From Neisseria polysaccharea ATCC 43768 (GTDB lineage Bacteria > Pseudomonadota > Gammaproteobacteria > Burkholderiales > Neisseriaceae), in assembly GCA_000176735.1 (NCBI GenBank), contig ADBE01000128.1, positions 1-39,741 of the forward strand: a stretch of DNA of 39,741 nt, read 5' to 3'. This document shows, piece by piece, positions 7,862 through 17,129 of this stretch. Position 1 is the stretch's first letter. Each line of letters starts with the position of its first letter. The translations under genes and the position numbers were made by a program. The notes under the pieces were generated by a model. The model was given only the letters and a program-made list of their open reading frames with translations. It did no database searches and was not told the origin of the DNA.

Positions 7862-10135
7862 ATGAACATCACCCGAATCCTCTCCCAAGAACTCTCCGCC
7901 ACTGCCGCGCAAATCAATGCCGCTATCGAGCTTTTGGACGACGGCGCGACCGTCCCCTTTATCGCGCGTTACCGTAAAGAAGCCACGGGCGGGCTGGATG
8001 ATACGCAGCTGCGGCAGCTTGCCGAGCGGCTGCAATACCTGCGCGAGTTGGAAGAGCGCAAAGTCGTTGTGTTAAAAAGCATTGAAGAGCAAGGCAAGCT
8101 TTCAGACGACCTCAGGGCGCAAATCGAAGCCGCCGACAACAAAACCGCGCTGGAAGACCTGTATCTGCCCTACAAGCCCAAACGCCGCACCAAGGCGCAA
8201 ATCGCGCGCGAACACGGTTTGCAGCCGCTGGCGGACGTGTTGCTTGCCGAGCAGCCGCTGGACGTGGAAGCCGCCGCACAAGGCTACCTGAACGAAAACG
8301 TCCCCGACACCAAGGCCGCGTTGGACGGCGCGCGCGCGATTCTGATGGAGCAGTTTGCCGAAGACGCGGAACTCATCGGCACGCTGCGCGACAAGCTGTG
8401 GAACGAAGCCGAAATCCACGCGCAAGTCGTTGAAGGCAAAGAAACCGAAGGCGAAAAATTCAGCGATTATTTCGACCACCGCGAACCTATTCGTGCGATG
8501 CCCAGCCATCGTGCGCTAGCGGTTTTGCGCGGTCGCAACGAAGGCGTGTTGAACATCGCGCTCAAATATCAGCCCGACGACACGCCGATTACGCAGCAAA
8601 GCGAATACGAGCAAATCATCGCCCGCCGCTTCAAAGTTTCAGACGGCTGCAAATGGCTGCGCGACACCGTGCGCCTGACTTGGCGCGCGAAAATCTTTTT
8701 GTCGTTGGAACTTGAAGCTCTCAATCGTTTGAAAGAAGCCGCCGACACCGACGCGATTACCGTGTTTGCCCGCAATCTCAAAGACTTGTTACTCGCCGCG
8801 CCCGCCGGACGGCTGACGACTTTAGGTCTCGACCCCGGCTACCGCAACGGTGTGAAATGCGCCGTGGTGGACGACACAGGCAAGCTGCTGGATACCGTCA
8901 TCGTCTATTTGCATCAAGAAAACAATATGTTGGCAACGCTGTCGCGCCTGATTAAGCAGCATGGCGTGAAGCTCATCGCCATCGGCAACGGCACCGCCAG
9001 CCGTGAAACCGACAAAATCGCAGGAGAACTGGTGCGCGGAATGCCGGAAATGGGGCTGCACAAAATCGTCGTTTCCGAAGCCGGTGCGTCGATTTATTCC
9101 GCGTCCGAACTGGCGGCGCGCGAGTTCCCCGACTTGGACGTTTCCCTGCGAGGCGCAGTGTCCATTGCCCGCAGGCTGCAAGACCCGCTCGCCGAGTTGG
9201 TCAAAATCGATCCCAAATCCATTGGCGTGGGGCAGTATCAGCACGACGTGAACCAAAGCCAGCTCGCCAAATCGCTGGACGCAGTGGTTGAAGACTGTGT
9301 GAATGCCGTCGGCGTGGATGTGAACACCGCCTCCGCCCCGCTCTTGGCACGGATTTCTGGTTTGAATCAAACCCTTGCCCAAAATATCGTCGCCTACCGC
9401 GATGAAAACGGCGCGTTCGACAGCCGCAAAAAACTGCTGAAAGTACCGCGTTTGGGCGAAAAAACCTTCGAGCAGGCGGCAGGCTTTTTGCGGATTAACG
9501 GCGGAAAAGAGCCGCTGGACGCGAGCGCGGTGCATCCCGAAGCCTATCCCGTCGTTGCCAAAATGCTGGCGCAACAAGGCATTACCGCCGCTGAACTCAT
9601 CGGCAACCGCGAGCGCGTGAAGCAAATCAAAGCGTCCGACTTCACCGACGAACGCTTCGGCCTACCGACCATTCTGGACATCCTGTCCGAACTGGAAAAA
9701 CCCGGCCGCGACCCGCGCGGCGAGTTTCAGACGGCATCGTTTGCCGAAGGCATCCACGAAATCAGCGACTTGCAAGTCGGCATGATACTCGAAGGCGTGG
9801 TTTCCAACGTCGCCAACTTCGGCGCGTTCGTGGACATCGGCGTCCATCAAGACGGCTTGGTGCACATCTCCGCCCTGTCCAACAAGTTCGTCCAAGACCC
9901 GCGTGAAGTGGTGAAAGCCGGCGACGTGGTTAAAGTGAAGGTGCTGGAAGTCGATGTTGCGCGTAAACGCATTGCGCTGACCATGCGCTTGGATGACGAA
10001 CCGGGCGGCACAGCCAAAGGCAACAGGCCGTCTGAAAACCGACATCAGGAACGCCGTGACCGTAAACCACAACGCAACGACCGTGCCCCGACCAATTCGG
10101 CGATGGCGGATGCTTTTGCGAAGTTGAAACGGTAA
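7862..10135 (+). CDS. tex: Tex-family S1 RNA-binding transcription accessory protein
   Basis: A 757-residue cytoplasmic nucleic-acid-binding protein of the Tex/YhgF family, implicated in transcription and toxin-gene expression in other bacteria. Domains in order are: N-terminal helical Tex region starting [23 protein letters not shown]; a YqgF/RNase H-like domain beginning [18 protein letters not shown] (about 320); tandem helix-hairpin-helix (about 480-560, [18 protein letters not shown]); and a C-terminal S1 domain (about 640-715, [21 protein letters not shown]). The tail is basic and disordered. Two uptake sequences lie inside the coding region (near 9725 and 10027). It lies immediately downstream of the cnl spacer. 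Confidence 0.96.
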   Translation: MNITRILSQELSATAAQINAAIELLDDGATVPFIARYRKEATGGLDDTQLRQLAERLQYLRELEERKVVVLKSIEEQGKLSDDLRAQIEAADNKTALEDLYLPYKPKRRTKAQIAREHGLQPLADVLLAEQPLDVEAAAQGYLNENVPDTKAALDGARAILMEQFAEDAELIGTLRDKLWNEAEIHAQVVEGKETEGEKFSDYFDHREPIRAMPSHRALAVLRGRNEGVLNIALKYQPDDTPITQQSEYEQIIARRFKVSDGCKWLRDTVRLTWRAKIFLSLELEALNRLKEAADTDAITVFARNLKDLLLAAPAGRLTTLGLDPGYRNGVKCAVVDDTGKLLDTVIVYLHQENNMLATLSRLIKQHGVKLIAIGNGTASRETDKIAGELVRGMPEMGLHKIVVSEAGASIYSASELAAREFPDLDVSLRGAVSIARRLQDPLAELVKIDPKSIGVGQYQHDVNQSQLAKSLDAVVEDCVNAVGVDVNTASAPLLARISGLNQTLAQNIVAYRDENGAFDSRKKLLKVPRLGEKTFEQAAGFLRINGGKEPLDASAVHPEAYPVVAKMLAQQGITAAELIGNRERVKQIKASDFTDERFGLPTILDILSELEKPGRDPRGEFQTASFAEGIHEISDLQVGMILEGVVSNVANFGAFVDIGVHQDGLVHISALSNKFVQDPREVVKAGDVVKVKVLEVDVARKRIALTMRLDDEPGGTAKGNRPSENRHQERRDRKPQRNDRAPTNSAMADAFAKLKR

Positions 10136-10142
10136 AAAGAAG

Positions 10143-10167
10143 GGCGGGCTTCCGGCCCGCCGTTTTT
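10143..10167 (+). terminator. Rho-independent terminator of tex
   Basis: GGCGGGC (10143-10149) pairs with GCCCGCC (10155-10161), followed by GTTTTTAT. It is a compact GC-rich hairpin. Confidence 0.9.
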
Positions 10168-10228
10168 ATATTGGATTTGAAATAGGGCTATTTTAAAAGC
10201 GGAGCTCATAAGCACCCGATTTACGCTT

Positions 10229-10240
10229 TTCAGACGGCAT
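10229..10240 (-). repeat. Single DNA uptake sequence
   Basis: TTCAGACGGCAT is a full 12-mer uptake sequence in reverse orientation, unpaired, between tex and the next gene. Confidence 0.9.
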
Positions 10241-10323
10241 TTTGCGGTGTTGTGGCATGGATATGCAGACAGGCGTATAGTTTCGGTATGATTAAACCGT
10301 TATACAAATAAGGAGTCCGAACC

Positions 10324-10665
10324 ATGAAGAAATTGATGTTTGCCGCGCTGGTGTCCTGTTTTTCGGTTTCTGCGTTTGCGGCGTGTGCCGACAGCCAGCA
10401 GCAGTGTGTAATCTATAAAAACGGCAATGTCGCGGCGGAGGGCGGCTGCGCGGTCAGCAAATGCGAGGATGCCGGGGCGAAGGTTTTGAAGTGGAAGATG
10501 AAAAACGGCAAAGGCGTAACCGTTGAAATCGGCAAAGACGGCAAGGTTTCGGTGAACAAAAAACCGGGAGCGAAAGCGGCCAACAGCAACGCGGCAGGTA
10601 TGGGTTTGACGTGTTATGCCGCCGATGCGGACAAGCGCGAGCAGTTCTGTTCGACCAATTATTGA
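10324..10665 (+). CDS. Secreted six-cysteine protein of unknown function
   Basis: A 113-residue protein with a clear Sec signal peptide (residues 1-19, cleavage after AFA). The mature part of about 94 residues has six cysteines, an even number that suggests three disulfides in the periplasm. The centre is Lys/Gly rich with short beta-like repeats (KWKMKNGKGVTVEIGKDGKVSV). I do not recognise a catalytic motif. An AAGGAG ribosome site precedes the start. The gene is a single transcription unit closed by an uptake-sequence terminator. It could be a small binding or envelope-stress protein; no function is assigned. Confidence 0.8.
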   Translation: MKKLMFAALVSCFSVSAFAACADSQQQCVIYKNGNVAAEGGCAVSKCEDAGAKVLKWKMKNGKGVTVEIGKDGKVSVNKKPGAKAANSNAAGMGLTCYAADADKREQFCSTNY

Positions 10666-10682
10666 ACAGGTGCAAATGCCCG

Positions 10683-10716
10683 ATGCCGTCTGAACGGAGT
10701 TTCAGACGGCATTTTG
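10683..10716 (+). terminator. Uptake-sequence terminator
   Basis: ATGCCGTCTGAA (10683-10694) and TTCAGACGGCAT (10701-10712) form a 12-bp stem with a 6-nt loop, followed by TTTTG. Confidence 0.88.
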
Positions 10717-10750
10717 TTTGTAAAAAATAGTTGTAAAAAACGGCAATTCT

Positions 10751-10779
10751 TTGACAAGCCTTAACTGTTCCCCTAATAT
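10751..10779 (+). promoter_or_regulatory. Strong sigma70 promoter for gltS
   Basis: A consensus TTGACA (10751-10756), 17-bp spacer and TAATAT (10774-10779) lie about 60 bp before gltS. Confidence 0.65.
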
Positions 10780-10839
10780 CTTCGCGCCTGCGCCCCTTCG
10801 GGCGGACATAAAGAAAAACATTTTAGGAGGTCAAACGAT

Positions 10840-12054
10840 ATGGAATGGGCGTTTAACAGTTATTACACCCTGATTGCCGCCACTTTGGTTTTGTTGGTCG
10901 GCAAGGTCTTGGTTAAGAAAATCAAAATCTTGCGTGATTTTAACATCCCCGAGCCCGTGGCGGGCGGGCTGATTGCCGCGATTATCCTGTTTGCGCTGCA
11001 CGAGGCGTACGGCGTGAGCTTCAAATTTGAAAAACCGCTGCAAGATGCGTTTATGCTGATTTTCTTCACGTCCATCGGCTTGAGCGCGGATTTTTCCCGT
11101 TTGAAGGCGGGCGGTTTGCCGCTGGTGGTTTTTACCGCGATTGTGGGTGGATTTATCTTGGTGCAAAACTTTGTCGGGGTCGGCCTGGCTACGGCTTTGG
11201 GTTTAGATCCGCTGATCGGCCTGATTACCGGTTCGATTACGTTGACGGGCGGACACGGTACGGCAGGTGCCTGGGGACCTGATTTTGAAGCTAAATACGG
11301 CTTGGTCGGTGCAACCGGCTTGGGTATGGCTTCTGCAACTTTCGGGCTGGTGTTCGGCGGACTGATCGGCGGGCCGGTTGCGCGCCGCCTGATCAACAAA
11401 ATGGGACGCAAACCGGTTGAAAACACAAAACAGGATCAGGACGACAACGCGGACGACGTGTTCGAGCAGGCAAAACGCACCCGCCTGATTACGGCCGAAT
11501 CTGCCGTTGAAACACTGGCTATGTTTGCCGCGTGTCTGGCGTTTGCCGAGATTATGGACGGCTTCGACAAAGAATACCTGTTCGACCTGCCCAAATTCGT
11601 GTGGTGTCTGTTTGGCGGCGTGGTCATCCGCAACATCCTCACCGCCGCATTCAAGGTCAATATGTTCGACCGCGCCATCGATGTGTTCGGCAATGCTTCG
11701 CTTTCGCTTTTCTTGGCAATGGCGTTGCTGAATTTGAAACTGTGGGAGCTGACCGGTTTGGCGGGGCCTGTAACCGTCATCCTTGCCGTACAAACCGTGG
11801 TGATGGTTTTGTACGCGACTTTTGTTACCTATGTCTTTATGGGGCGCGACTATGATGCGGCGGTGTTGGCTGCCGGGCATTGCGGTTTCGGCTTGGGTGC
11901 AACGCCGACGGCGGTGGCAAATATGCAGTCCATCACGCATACTTTCGGCGCGTCGCATAAGGCGTTTTTGATTGTGCCTATGGTCGGCGCGTTCTTCGTC
12001 GATTTGATTAATGCCGCGATTCTTACCGGCTTTGTGAATTTCTTTAAAGGCTGA
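10840..12054 (+). CDS. gltS: Sodium/glutamate symporter GltS
   Basis: A 404-residue inner-membrane carrier that imports glutamate with sodium. It has about ten hydrophobic segments arranged as two inverted halves. The glycine-rich re-entrant loops are visible: TGSITLTGGHGTAGAWG in the first half and AGHCGFGLGATPTAVANMQ in the second. These are hallmark GltS sequences. The start at 10840 is supported by an excellent TAGGAGG ribosome site 9 nt upstream. A charged cytoplasmic loop (about 190-215) joins the halves. It forms its own transcription unit with a strong promoter and terminator. Confidence 0.96.
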   Translation: MEWAFNSYYTLIAATLVLLVGKVLVKKIKILRDFNIPEPVAGGLIAAIILFALHEAYGVSFKFEKPLQDAFMLIFFTSIGLSADFSRLKAGGLPLVVFTAIVGGFILVQNFVGVGLATALGLDPLIGLITGSITLTGGHGTAGAWGPDFEAKYGLVGATGLGMASATFGLVFGGLIGGPVARRLINKMGRKPVENTKQDQDDNADDVFEQAKRTRLITAESAVETLAMFAACLAFAEIMDGFDKEYLFDLPKFVWCLFGGVVIRNILTAAFKVNMFDRAIDVFGNASLSLFLAMALLNLKLWELTGLAGPVTVILAVQTVVMVLYATFVTYVFMGRDYDAAVLAAGHCGFGLGATPTAVANMQSITHTFGASHKAFLIVPMVGAFFVDLINAAILTGFVNFFKG

Positions 12055-12072
12055 TTTTTACGCCTTTCCGAC

Positions 12073-12110
12073 AAAGCACCTGCAAGGTTTACCGCCGGCA
12101 GGTGCTTTTG
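12073..12110 (+). terminator. Rho-independent terminator of gltS
   Basis: AAAGCACCTGC (12073-12083) pairs perfectly with GCAGGTGCTTT (12098-12108), followed by TT. Confidence 0.88.
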
Positions 12111-12153
12111 CTATGATAGCCGCCATCGGTCTGCACCGTTTGGAAGGAACATC

Positions 12154-13170
12154 ATGTATCGGAAACTCATTGCGCTGCCGTTTGCGCTGCTGCTTGCCGC
12201 GTGCGGCAGGGAAGAACCGCCCAAGGCATTGGAATGCGCCAACCCCGCCGTGTTGCAGGATATACGCGGCAATATTCAGGAAACGCTCACGCAGGAAGCG
12301 CGTTCTTTCGCGCGCGAAGACGGCAGGCAGTTTGTCGATGCCGACAAAATTATCGCTGCCGCCTACGGTTTGGCGTTTTCTTTGGAACACGCTTCGGAAA
12401 CGCAGGAAGGCGGGCGCACGTTCTGTATCGCCGATTTGAACATTACCGTGCCGTCTGAAACGCTTGCCGATGCCGAGGCAAACAGCCCCCTGTTGTATGG
12501 GGAAACCGCTTTGTCGGATATTGTGCGGCAGAAGACGGGCGGCAATGTCGAGTTTAAAGACGGCGTATTGACGGCAGCCGTCCGCTTCCTGCCCGTCAAA
12601 GACGGTCAGACGGCATTTGTCGACAACACGGTCGGTATGGCGGCGCAAACGCTGTCTGCCGCGTTGCTGCCTTACGGCGTAAAGAGCATCGTGATGATAG
12701 ACGGCAAGGCGGTGAAAAAAGAAGACGCGGTTAGGATTTTGAGCGGCAAAGCCCGTGAAGAAGAACCGTCCAAACCCACGCCCGAAGACATTTTGGAACA
12801 CAATGCCGCCGCCAGCGATGCGGGCGTACCCCAAGCCGCAGAAGGCGCGCCCGAACCGGAAATCCTGCATCCCGACGACGGCGAGCGTGCCAATACCGTT
12901 ACCGTATCACAGGGCGAAGTGGAAGAGGCGCGCGTACAAAATCAACGTGCAGAATCCGAAATTACCAAACTTTGGGGAGGACTCGATACCGACGTGCAAA
13001 AAGAGTTGGTCGGCGAACAGCGCAAGTGGGCGCAGGAAAAAATCAGCAACTGCCGACAAGCCGCCGCGCAGGCAGACGGGAAAGAATACGCCGAATACCT
13101 CAAGCTCCAATGCGACACGCGGATGACGCGCGAACGGATACAGTATCTTCGCGGCTATTCCATCGATTAG
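12154..13170 (+). CDS. Lipoprotein with C-terminal DUF1311 (LprI-like) region
   Basis: A 338-residue predicted lipoprotein. The signal peptide ends in lipobox LLAAC with the acylated cysteine at 17. The middle part is a soluble domain of unknown fold, followed by an acidic Pro/Ala-rich linker (about 200-245). The C-terminal part (about 265-335) has the spaced cysteines and the MTRERIQYL ending seen in DUF1311 proteins, a family that includes mycobacterial LprI, a lysozyme inhibitor. A role in protecting against lysozyme is therefore possible but only inferred. Its stop lies 10 bp before a 65-codon gene, so the two are probably co-transcribed. An uptake sequence lies in the coding region near 12452. 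Confidence 0.82.
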   Translation: MYRKLIALPFALLLAACGREEPPKALECANPAVLQDIRGNIQETLTQEARSFAREDGRQFVDADKIIAAAYGLAFSLEHASETQEGGRTFCIADLNITVPSETLADAEANSPLLYGETALSDIVRQKTGGNVEFKDGVLTAAVRFLPVKDGQTAFVDNTVGMAAQTLSAALLPYGVKSIVMIDGKAVKKEDAVRILSGKAREEEPSKPTPEDILEHNAAASDAGVPQAAEGAPEPEILHPDDGERANTVTVSQGEVEEARVQNQRAESEITKLWGGLDTDVQKELVGEQRKWAQEKISNCRQAAAQADGKEYAEYLKLQCDTRMTRERIQYLRGYSID

Positions 13171-13180
13171 GGGCAAACCG

Positions 13181-13378
13181 ATGAATACCGTCCCAAAAAG
13201 CAGGATTCCCGTCAAACCGCTGCCCGAAAAAACCACAGACGAAGCCAAAGTCGAAAAATGGCGGCAGCTCGGTGCGGAACACGGTTTGTCGGGCGAATGG
13301 GCAGTTGCCGCCAGATTGGGCGAAAACGGTTTTACCGAAGAACAGATGGAAAATATCGCCAACCTGTTCGGCAGATAA
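13181..13378 (+). CDS. Small conserved-looking protein of unknown function (65 aa)
   Basis: A 65-residue soluble protein with no signal peptide and no membrane segment. Residues 1-20 are basic and Pro-rich. The rest is predicted helical (EAKVEKWRQLGAEHGLSGEW...EEQMENIANLFG). It starts 10 bp after the lipoprotein stop, with GGGGCAAA as a modest ribosome site, and ends just before a strong uptake-sequence terminator, which supports it as the last gene of a two-gene unit. I do not recognise the family. Confidence 0.65.
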   Translation: MNTVPKSRIPVKPLPEKTTDEAKVEKWRQLGAEHGLSGEWAVAARLGENGFTEEQMENIANLFGR

Positions 13379-13393
13379 AGGGAAAATTGACGG

Positions 13394-13436
13394 AAATGCC
13401 GTCTGAAACCCTGTTGTCGGTTTCAGACGGCATTTT
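13394..13436 (+). terminator. Uptake-sequence terminator with 17-bp stem
   Basis: AAATGCCGTCTGAAACC (13394-13410) pairs with GGTTTCAGACGGCATTT (13419-13435), followed by TG. It ends the lipoprotein unit. Confidence 0.9.
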
Positions 13437-13621
13437 GACCAATACGGTACGCAGGCGCAAAACAGCCGTCTTTTCCTGCGTTTCCTATGCTGATGTTTCA
13501 ACACACAGGACGATACAAAAAGCACCGCCCTAAAGGGTGGGATTTCAACCGAAAAGGAAATACGATAAAATCGGCAGTTTGCCGTAAAGTTAAAAAGTTC
13601 CATCCATATCGAGGAGACATT

Positions 13622-15361
13622 ATGCATCCCCCCCCCCCCCGCAAAATGAACATTTCGAGCAAGACCTTATCCCTTACACCGTCCGTTTCAGGCTCAATCA
13701 AATCCTTCCCGAACTCGACTGCCATTGGCAGGAAAATCTGACAGAAATCTTCAAAACACTTTCTCCCGAAGCCGGGCAAGCCGCCTGTACGCAAATCCTT
13801 TCCCGAAAAGGCATAGGCTATAACGAAGCCGACGGTTCTTTCACTTACCTTCCCAAAAAACGCATTTCGTTTTCTTCTTTGGCAACAGATATTCCCATCC
13901 CCGACCTCAAACGGCTGGCGGGGCATATCGCGGAACGCCTGGATGTATTGGCGCAATGCGAATCGCCGGTTTATATTGCCGACATTCTCGAAAGCGTGCT
14001 GTCCGTTATCAAAAAATGTCGATACCGGAGGCAAGCGCGCACGGGAAAATTTCAAACAGATTCTGAAAACCGAATTCATCTACGCCGCCGCTGCGGTATT
14101 GAAAAACAAAACCAAATGGGAAATCCCCGAAAATACCCGCAATCTCGATTCGGACATCATCTGTACCTATATCTGCGAAGTGTTCCTAAAATCGCACCTG
14201 CTCGGCAACAGTTTTCCGATGATGCGCCCGCGCGAAGTGAAGCAGATGCCCGAACCGGTGTTTGACAAAGTATTGTTTGCCGAACAGCGCGCCCGCCAGT
14301 TGGAAGTTATCCGAACGTCGAAATACATCTTCGCCATCGCACCTTATTACACCGACGATATTCCGTTTTCCCTGCGCCGCTTCCTGTCGGAAGACAAACT
14401 CTATACCAGCTACAACCGCTATTACACCGCCATCCATATTCCTGTCCGCAACATCACTCAGAATGATGCCCTGCGTTTTGCCAACGGTTTGAAACAGATT
14501 CTTTCGCTGCAATCCGGCGTGAGCTGGGAAATCATCGATATGATGGACAGGATAGAGGAAAACTACGACAAAAAAGCCCTGCCGCTGCTGTTTTCGCCAT
14601 TCCCCGCGCAAGTCGAACGCACGCAGGCGATTGCCGCCAGATTGGACCAATTCGAGCGGTTGTTGGGCGACACCGTCCTCGATCCGTTCTACTATTGCCT
14701 GACGCGTATGGCGAAGGGCGAGGAAGATTTGAAATATATTTATATCGCCTTCCGCCAGTCTTTCGGCGGCATCTTCAATTCGTTTGAAAACTTCCGCCTG
14801 CTGCCCGCGCTGTGGATGAGCAGGGATGCGGAAAATATGTCCGACCGCATGAACGCCTATATTTCCGCAATGGAAGACCGCCGCCGCGAGATATTGTCCA
14901 TTCGGCAGGGAAAGCCTGAAGAAGAGTTCTCCCGCAAGATGGCCGGCTGCCTGACCGACTTGGAAAATTGTCTGGAAAAACACCTCGAACAGTTCGGGCC
15001 GGTATCGGAAAGCATCGAAGCCTGTACCGCCAAACTGCAGGAGCAACCGTCGTTCTTCAACAGGCTGATGAAAACCAACGACAAGCTCAACAGGCAGATT
15101 GACGTGTTGCAGAAACAGTCGGCAGCCATCCACAACGAAGCCTATATCGAAATGAACACGCTGCTTTACCGCCATCGCGAAGTGGTTTCCGTCCACAACC
15201 GCAAAGCAGATTATGCGGAAAAGGGCAAAGAGCGGATTGCGCTGTTCCCGCGCGGCTTGAACGGCATTACCAAGCTGCCCGCCGCCGTTTTGCTGCCCGA
15301 GCGTTCCGATTGTTTTGATATGAAGGCAGTTTGGCAAATGTTTAATAGAATACCGAGGTAA
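13622..15361 (+). pseudogene. Phase-variable gene of unknown function, frame broken twice
   Basis: ATG at 13622 follows a good ribosome site (GAGGAG) and leads at once into 13 consecutive C (13628-13640). With C13 the frame ends at 13741 after 39 codons. A 14th C (or 11) would open the next frame, whose product looks like real protein (IPYTVRFRLNQILPEL...RLAGHIAERLDVL) up to an A6 run at 14011-14016. There the convincing protein moves to another frame (NVDTGGKRARENFKQIL...) and continues to 15361. Removing one A would join them. The intact product would be about 580 residues, soluble, with a heptad-like helical C terminus (about 460-530) and no signal peptide. I do not recognise the family. 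Changing the C tract alone could not restore this allele. Confidence 0.78.
13628..13640 (+). repeat. Poly-C phase-variation tract (13 C)
   Basis: Thirteen consecutive C directly after the second codon. In Neisseria such tracts slip during replication and switch genes on and off. At this length the gene is out of frame. Confidence 0.9.
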
Positions 15362-15382
15362 GCGTATCGGCTGCCGGATAAA

Positions 15383-15426
15383 AATGCCGTCTGAACCTGA
15401 AAACATCGGGTTCGGACGGCATTGTT
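15383..15426 (+). terminator. Uptake-sequence-like terminator after the phase-variable gene
   Basis: AATGCCGTCTGAACC (15383-15397) pairs with GGTTCGGACGGCATT (15409-15423). The right arm is a one-base variant of the uptake sequence. The T run is short. Confidence 0.75.
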
Positions 15427-15503
15427 GCAGTGGAACAAATCAAAAATGCACCCCGTCATTCCTGTCTGTACGGGGATAGCGGCAGTGTTTTCCTGCTTCG
15501 TTT

Positions 15504-15658
15504 TATAGTGGATTAACAAAAACCAGTACGGCGTTGCCTCGCCTTAGCTCAAAGAGAACGATTCTCTAAGGTGCTCAAGCACCAAGTGAATCGGTTCCGT
15601 ACTATTTGTACTGTTTGCGGCTTCGTCGCCTTGTCCTGATTTTTGTTAATCCACTATA
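15504..15658. mobile_element. Correia repeat-enclosed element (CREE), 155 bp
   Basis: The left end TATAGTGGATTAACAAAAA (15504-15522) and right end TTTTTGTTAATCCACTATA (15640-15658) are inverted copies of the Correia terminal repeat. The TA dinucleotides at both ends fit the usual target-site duplication. The 155-bp length matches the full-size class, in contrast to the internally deleted class of about 105 bp. The body includes CGTTGCCTCGCC near one end. It is non-autonomous and encodes nothing. Such elements can add promoters, an IHF site or RNase III processing sites. Confidence 0.93.
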
Positions 15659-15671
15659 AATCGAGCCTAAA

Positions 15672-15713
15672 ACAATGCCGTCTGAAACGGAAATCTGTTT
15701 CAGACGGCATTGT
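15672..15713. terminator. Uptake-sequence terminator downstream of fadL
   Basis: ACAATGCCGTCTGAAAC (15672-15688) and GTTTCAGACGGCATTGT (15697-15713) are perfect 17-bp inverted copies, located just past the fadL stop on the minus strand. On the minus strand TTTT follows. Confidence 0.85.
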
Positions 15714-15734
15714 TACATTCAAACGGCGGGCTGT

Positions 15735-17129
15735 TTATTTGAATTTGTAGGTGTATTGCAGGCCGATGATGTCGGCGTGGTTTTTGAAACGTGCGGAAGA
15801 CGCGCCTTTGCTGTCTACATCGTTGCCGCTTGCCTTCGCCGTGCGGTAGGTGGTGTCGTTGATGTGGATGTGGGTGTAGGCGGCATCGACGACGTGGTTT
15901 TTACCGATATTGTATTTCATACCGGCGGAGAACCAGATGCGGTTGCCGTCGGGCAGGCTGTTCATGCGGTAGTCGGCGTTGCGGACGGGCGATTTGTCAA
16001 AAGCGATGCCGGAGCGCAGTTGCAGCGGTTCGCTGATTTGATAAGAACCGCCGAATCCGACTTTGTAGGTGTTGCGCCAGTTGGGCGTGATGGTGGTGCG
16101 GTCGGATTTGCCGTTGACGACGGTTTTTTCTTTTTCAAAAACCAGTTCCGCCTTATTGAAGCGGCTGTGGCGCGTCCAAGTTACGTCGCCGAACAGGTTG
16201 GCTTTGTCGGACACCTTGTACATGCCGTGTACGGACAAAGACTCAGGCGTAACGATTTTAACGCGGGCTTTTTCGCTTGGCGTGTAGCCGAGCGGTGCGA
16301 GCATATTGCTATTCCACAGTTGTTTCGCCATTGCGTCGTCTGCCGCCCATTCGGCATCGCCTTTGAGCGTGTGTGAGACTTTGGAACGGTAGTTCACGCC
16401 CACGCGCGCGCGGTCGTTGATGTCCCACATCCACGCCAGTTGGTAGCCGAAGCCCCAATCGCTGCCTTTGACATCGGCGTGTCCGTCGGCCTGAATGGCG
16501 GCTGCACCGGCGGGATTGGATGGTGTTGCTTGCAGCATTTGCGCTTTATTTTTAATCCCCCAGTCGGCATATTTGCGCAGTTCGGCGGAAGTATGTTGGG
16601 CGATGATGCCTGCGCCGAAGGAATGGCGGTCGTTGAGTTTCCACGCGGCGACAGGTTCGACGGCGATGCTGGTCAGACCGAGTTTGTTGATGTTGTGGCG
16701 CAACACGGAATCTTTTTCGTATTCGGTGGCAGAGCCGAAGGGGACGTACACGCCCAAACCCAAAGTTACGTCGTCATTGACTTTGTATGCGCCGTAGATG
16801 TGGGGCGCAACCGTGGTTTTGGTGATTTTGCCGCTTTTCGAACCTTGGACGGGAATACCGGTAAAGTCGGTGGCGGAATCCGCTTCATAACGGATGCTGG
16901 GCAGCACGATGTTGGCGTTGACGGAAATCTGGCTGCTGTCGAGTTTGGTCAGGCCGGCAGGGTTGTAGAAGATGGTCGATGCGTCGGCGGCTTCTGCGGC
17001 GGCAGCATTTGCCGTGCTTTGCGCGTTGACCGACTGTGTGCCGAAGTGGTAGCCGGATGCGTGGACGGATGCGGTGGCAAAGGCAGTGCCGAGCAGCAGG
17101 ACGGTTTTTTTCAGTGTGGAAGGGGTCAT
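15735..17129 (-). CDS. fadL: FadL/OmpP1-family outer membrane protein
   Basis: A 464-residue outer-membrane beta-barrel of the long-chain fatty acid transporter family; the neisserial member is often called P1-like. A signal peptide (about 1-24, ending VHA-SGYHFG) is followed by the conserved FadL N-terminal hatch (ADASTIFYNPAGLTKLD), where the NPA motif is diagnostic. Alternating amphipathic strands continue to the end, which closes in LQYTYKFK with an aromatic near the C terminus as in barrel proteins. The family imports hydrophobic molecules across the outer membrane. It forms a single minus-strand transcription unit. A -10-like TATACT sits on the minus strand at 17199-17194, without a clear -35. 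Confidence 0.93.
   Translation of the reverse strand: MTPSTLKKTVLLLGTAFATASVHASGYHFGTQSVNAQSTANAAAAEAADASTIFYNPAGLTKLDSSQISVNANIVLPSIRYEADSATDFTGIPVQGSKSGKITKTTVAPHIYGAYKVNDDVTLGLGVYVPFGSATEYEKDSVLRHNINKLGLTSIAVEPVAAWKLNDRHSFGAGIIAQHTSAELRKYADWGIKNKAQMLQATPSNPAGAAAIQADGHADVKGSDWGFGYQLAWMWDINDRARVGVNYRSKVSHTLKGDAEWAADDAMAKQLWNSNMLAPLGYTPSEKARVKIVTPESLSVHGMYKVSDKANLFGDVTWTRHSRFNKAELVFEKEKTVVNGKSDRTTITPNWRNTYKVGFGGSYQISEPLQLRSGIAFDKSPVRNADYRMNSLPDGNRIWFSAGMKYNIGKNHVVDAAYTHIHINDTTYRTAKASGNDVDSKGASSARFKNHADIIGLQYTYKFK

Larger units (their letters stand above)
15362..15734. other. Intergenic region between convergent genes (373 bp)
   Basis: No gene. It contains two uptake-sequence terminators (15383-15423 and 15672-15713) flanking a Correia element (15504-15658). 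A short stretch near 15447-15480 (CCCGTCATTCCTG...) resembles a decayed neisserial dRS3-type repeat, but the match is weak. Confidence 0.75.

Noticed and set aside
13943-15361. Treating the long frame from 13943 as an independent intact gene
   Set aside because: Its first 25 residues are out of frame with the convincing protein read through the same DNA, and no ribosome site precedes 13943. A frameshifted larger gene explains the data better.
15447-15480. Neisserial dRS3-type repeat
   Set aside because: Only a partial, decayed match (CCCGTCATTCC...) without the paired ATTCCC/GGGAAT arms, so it is not called.
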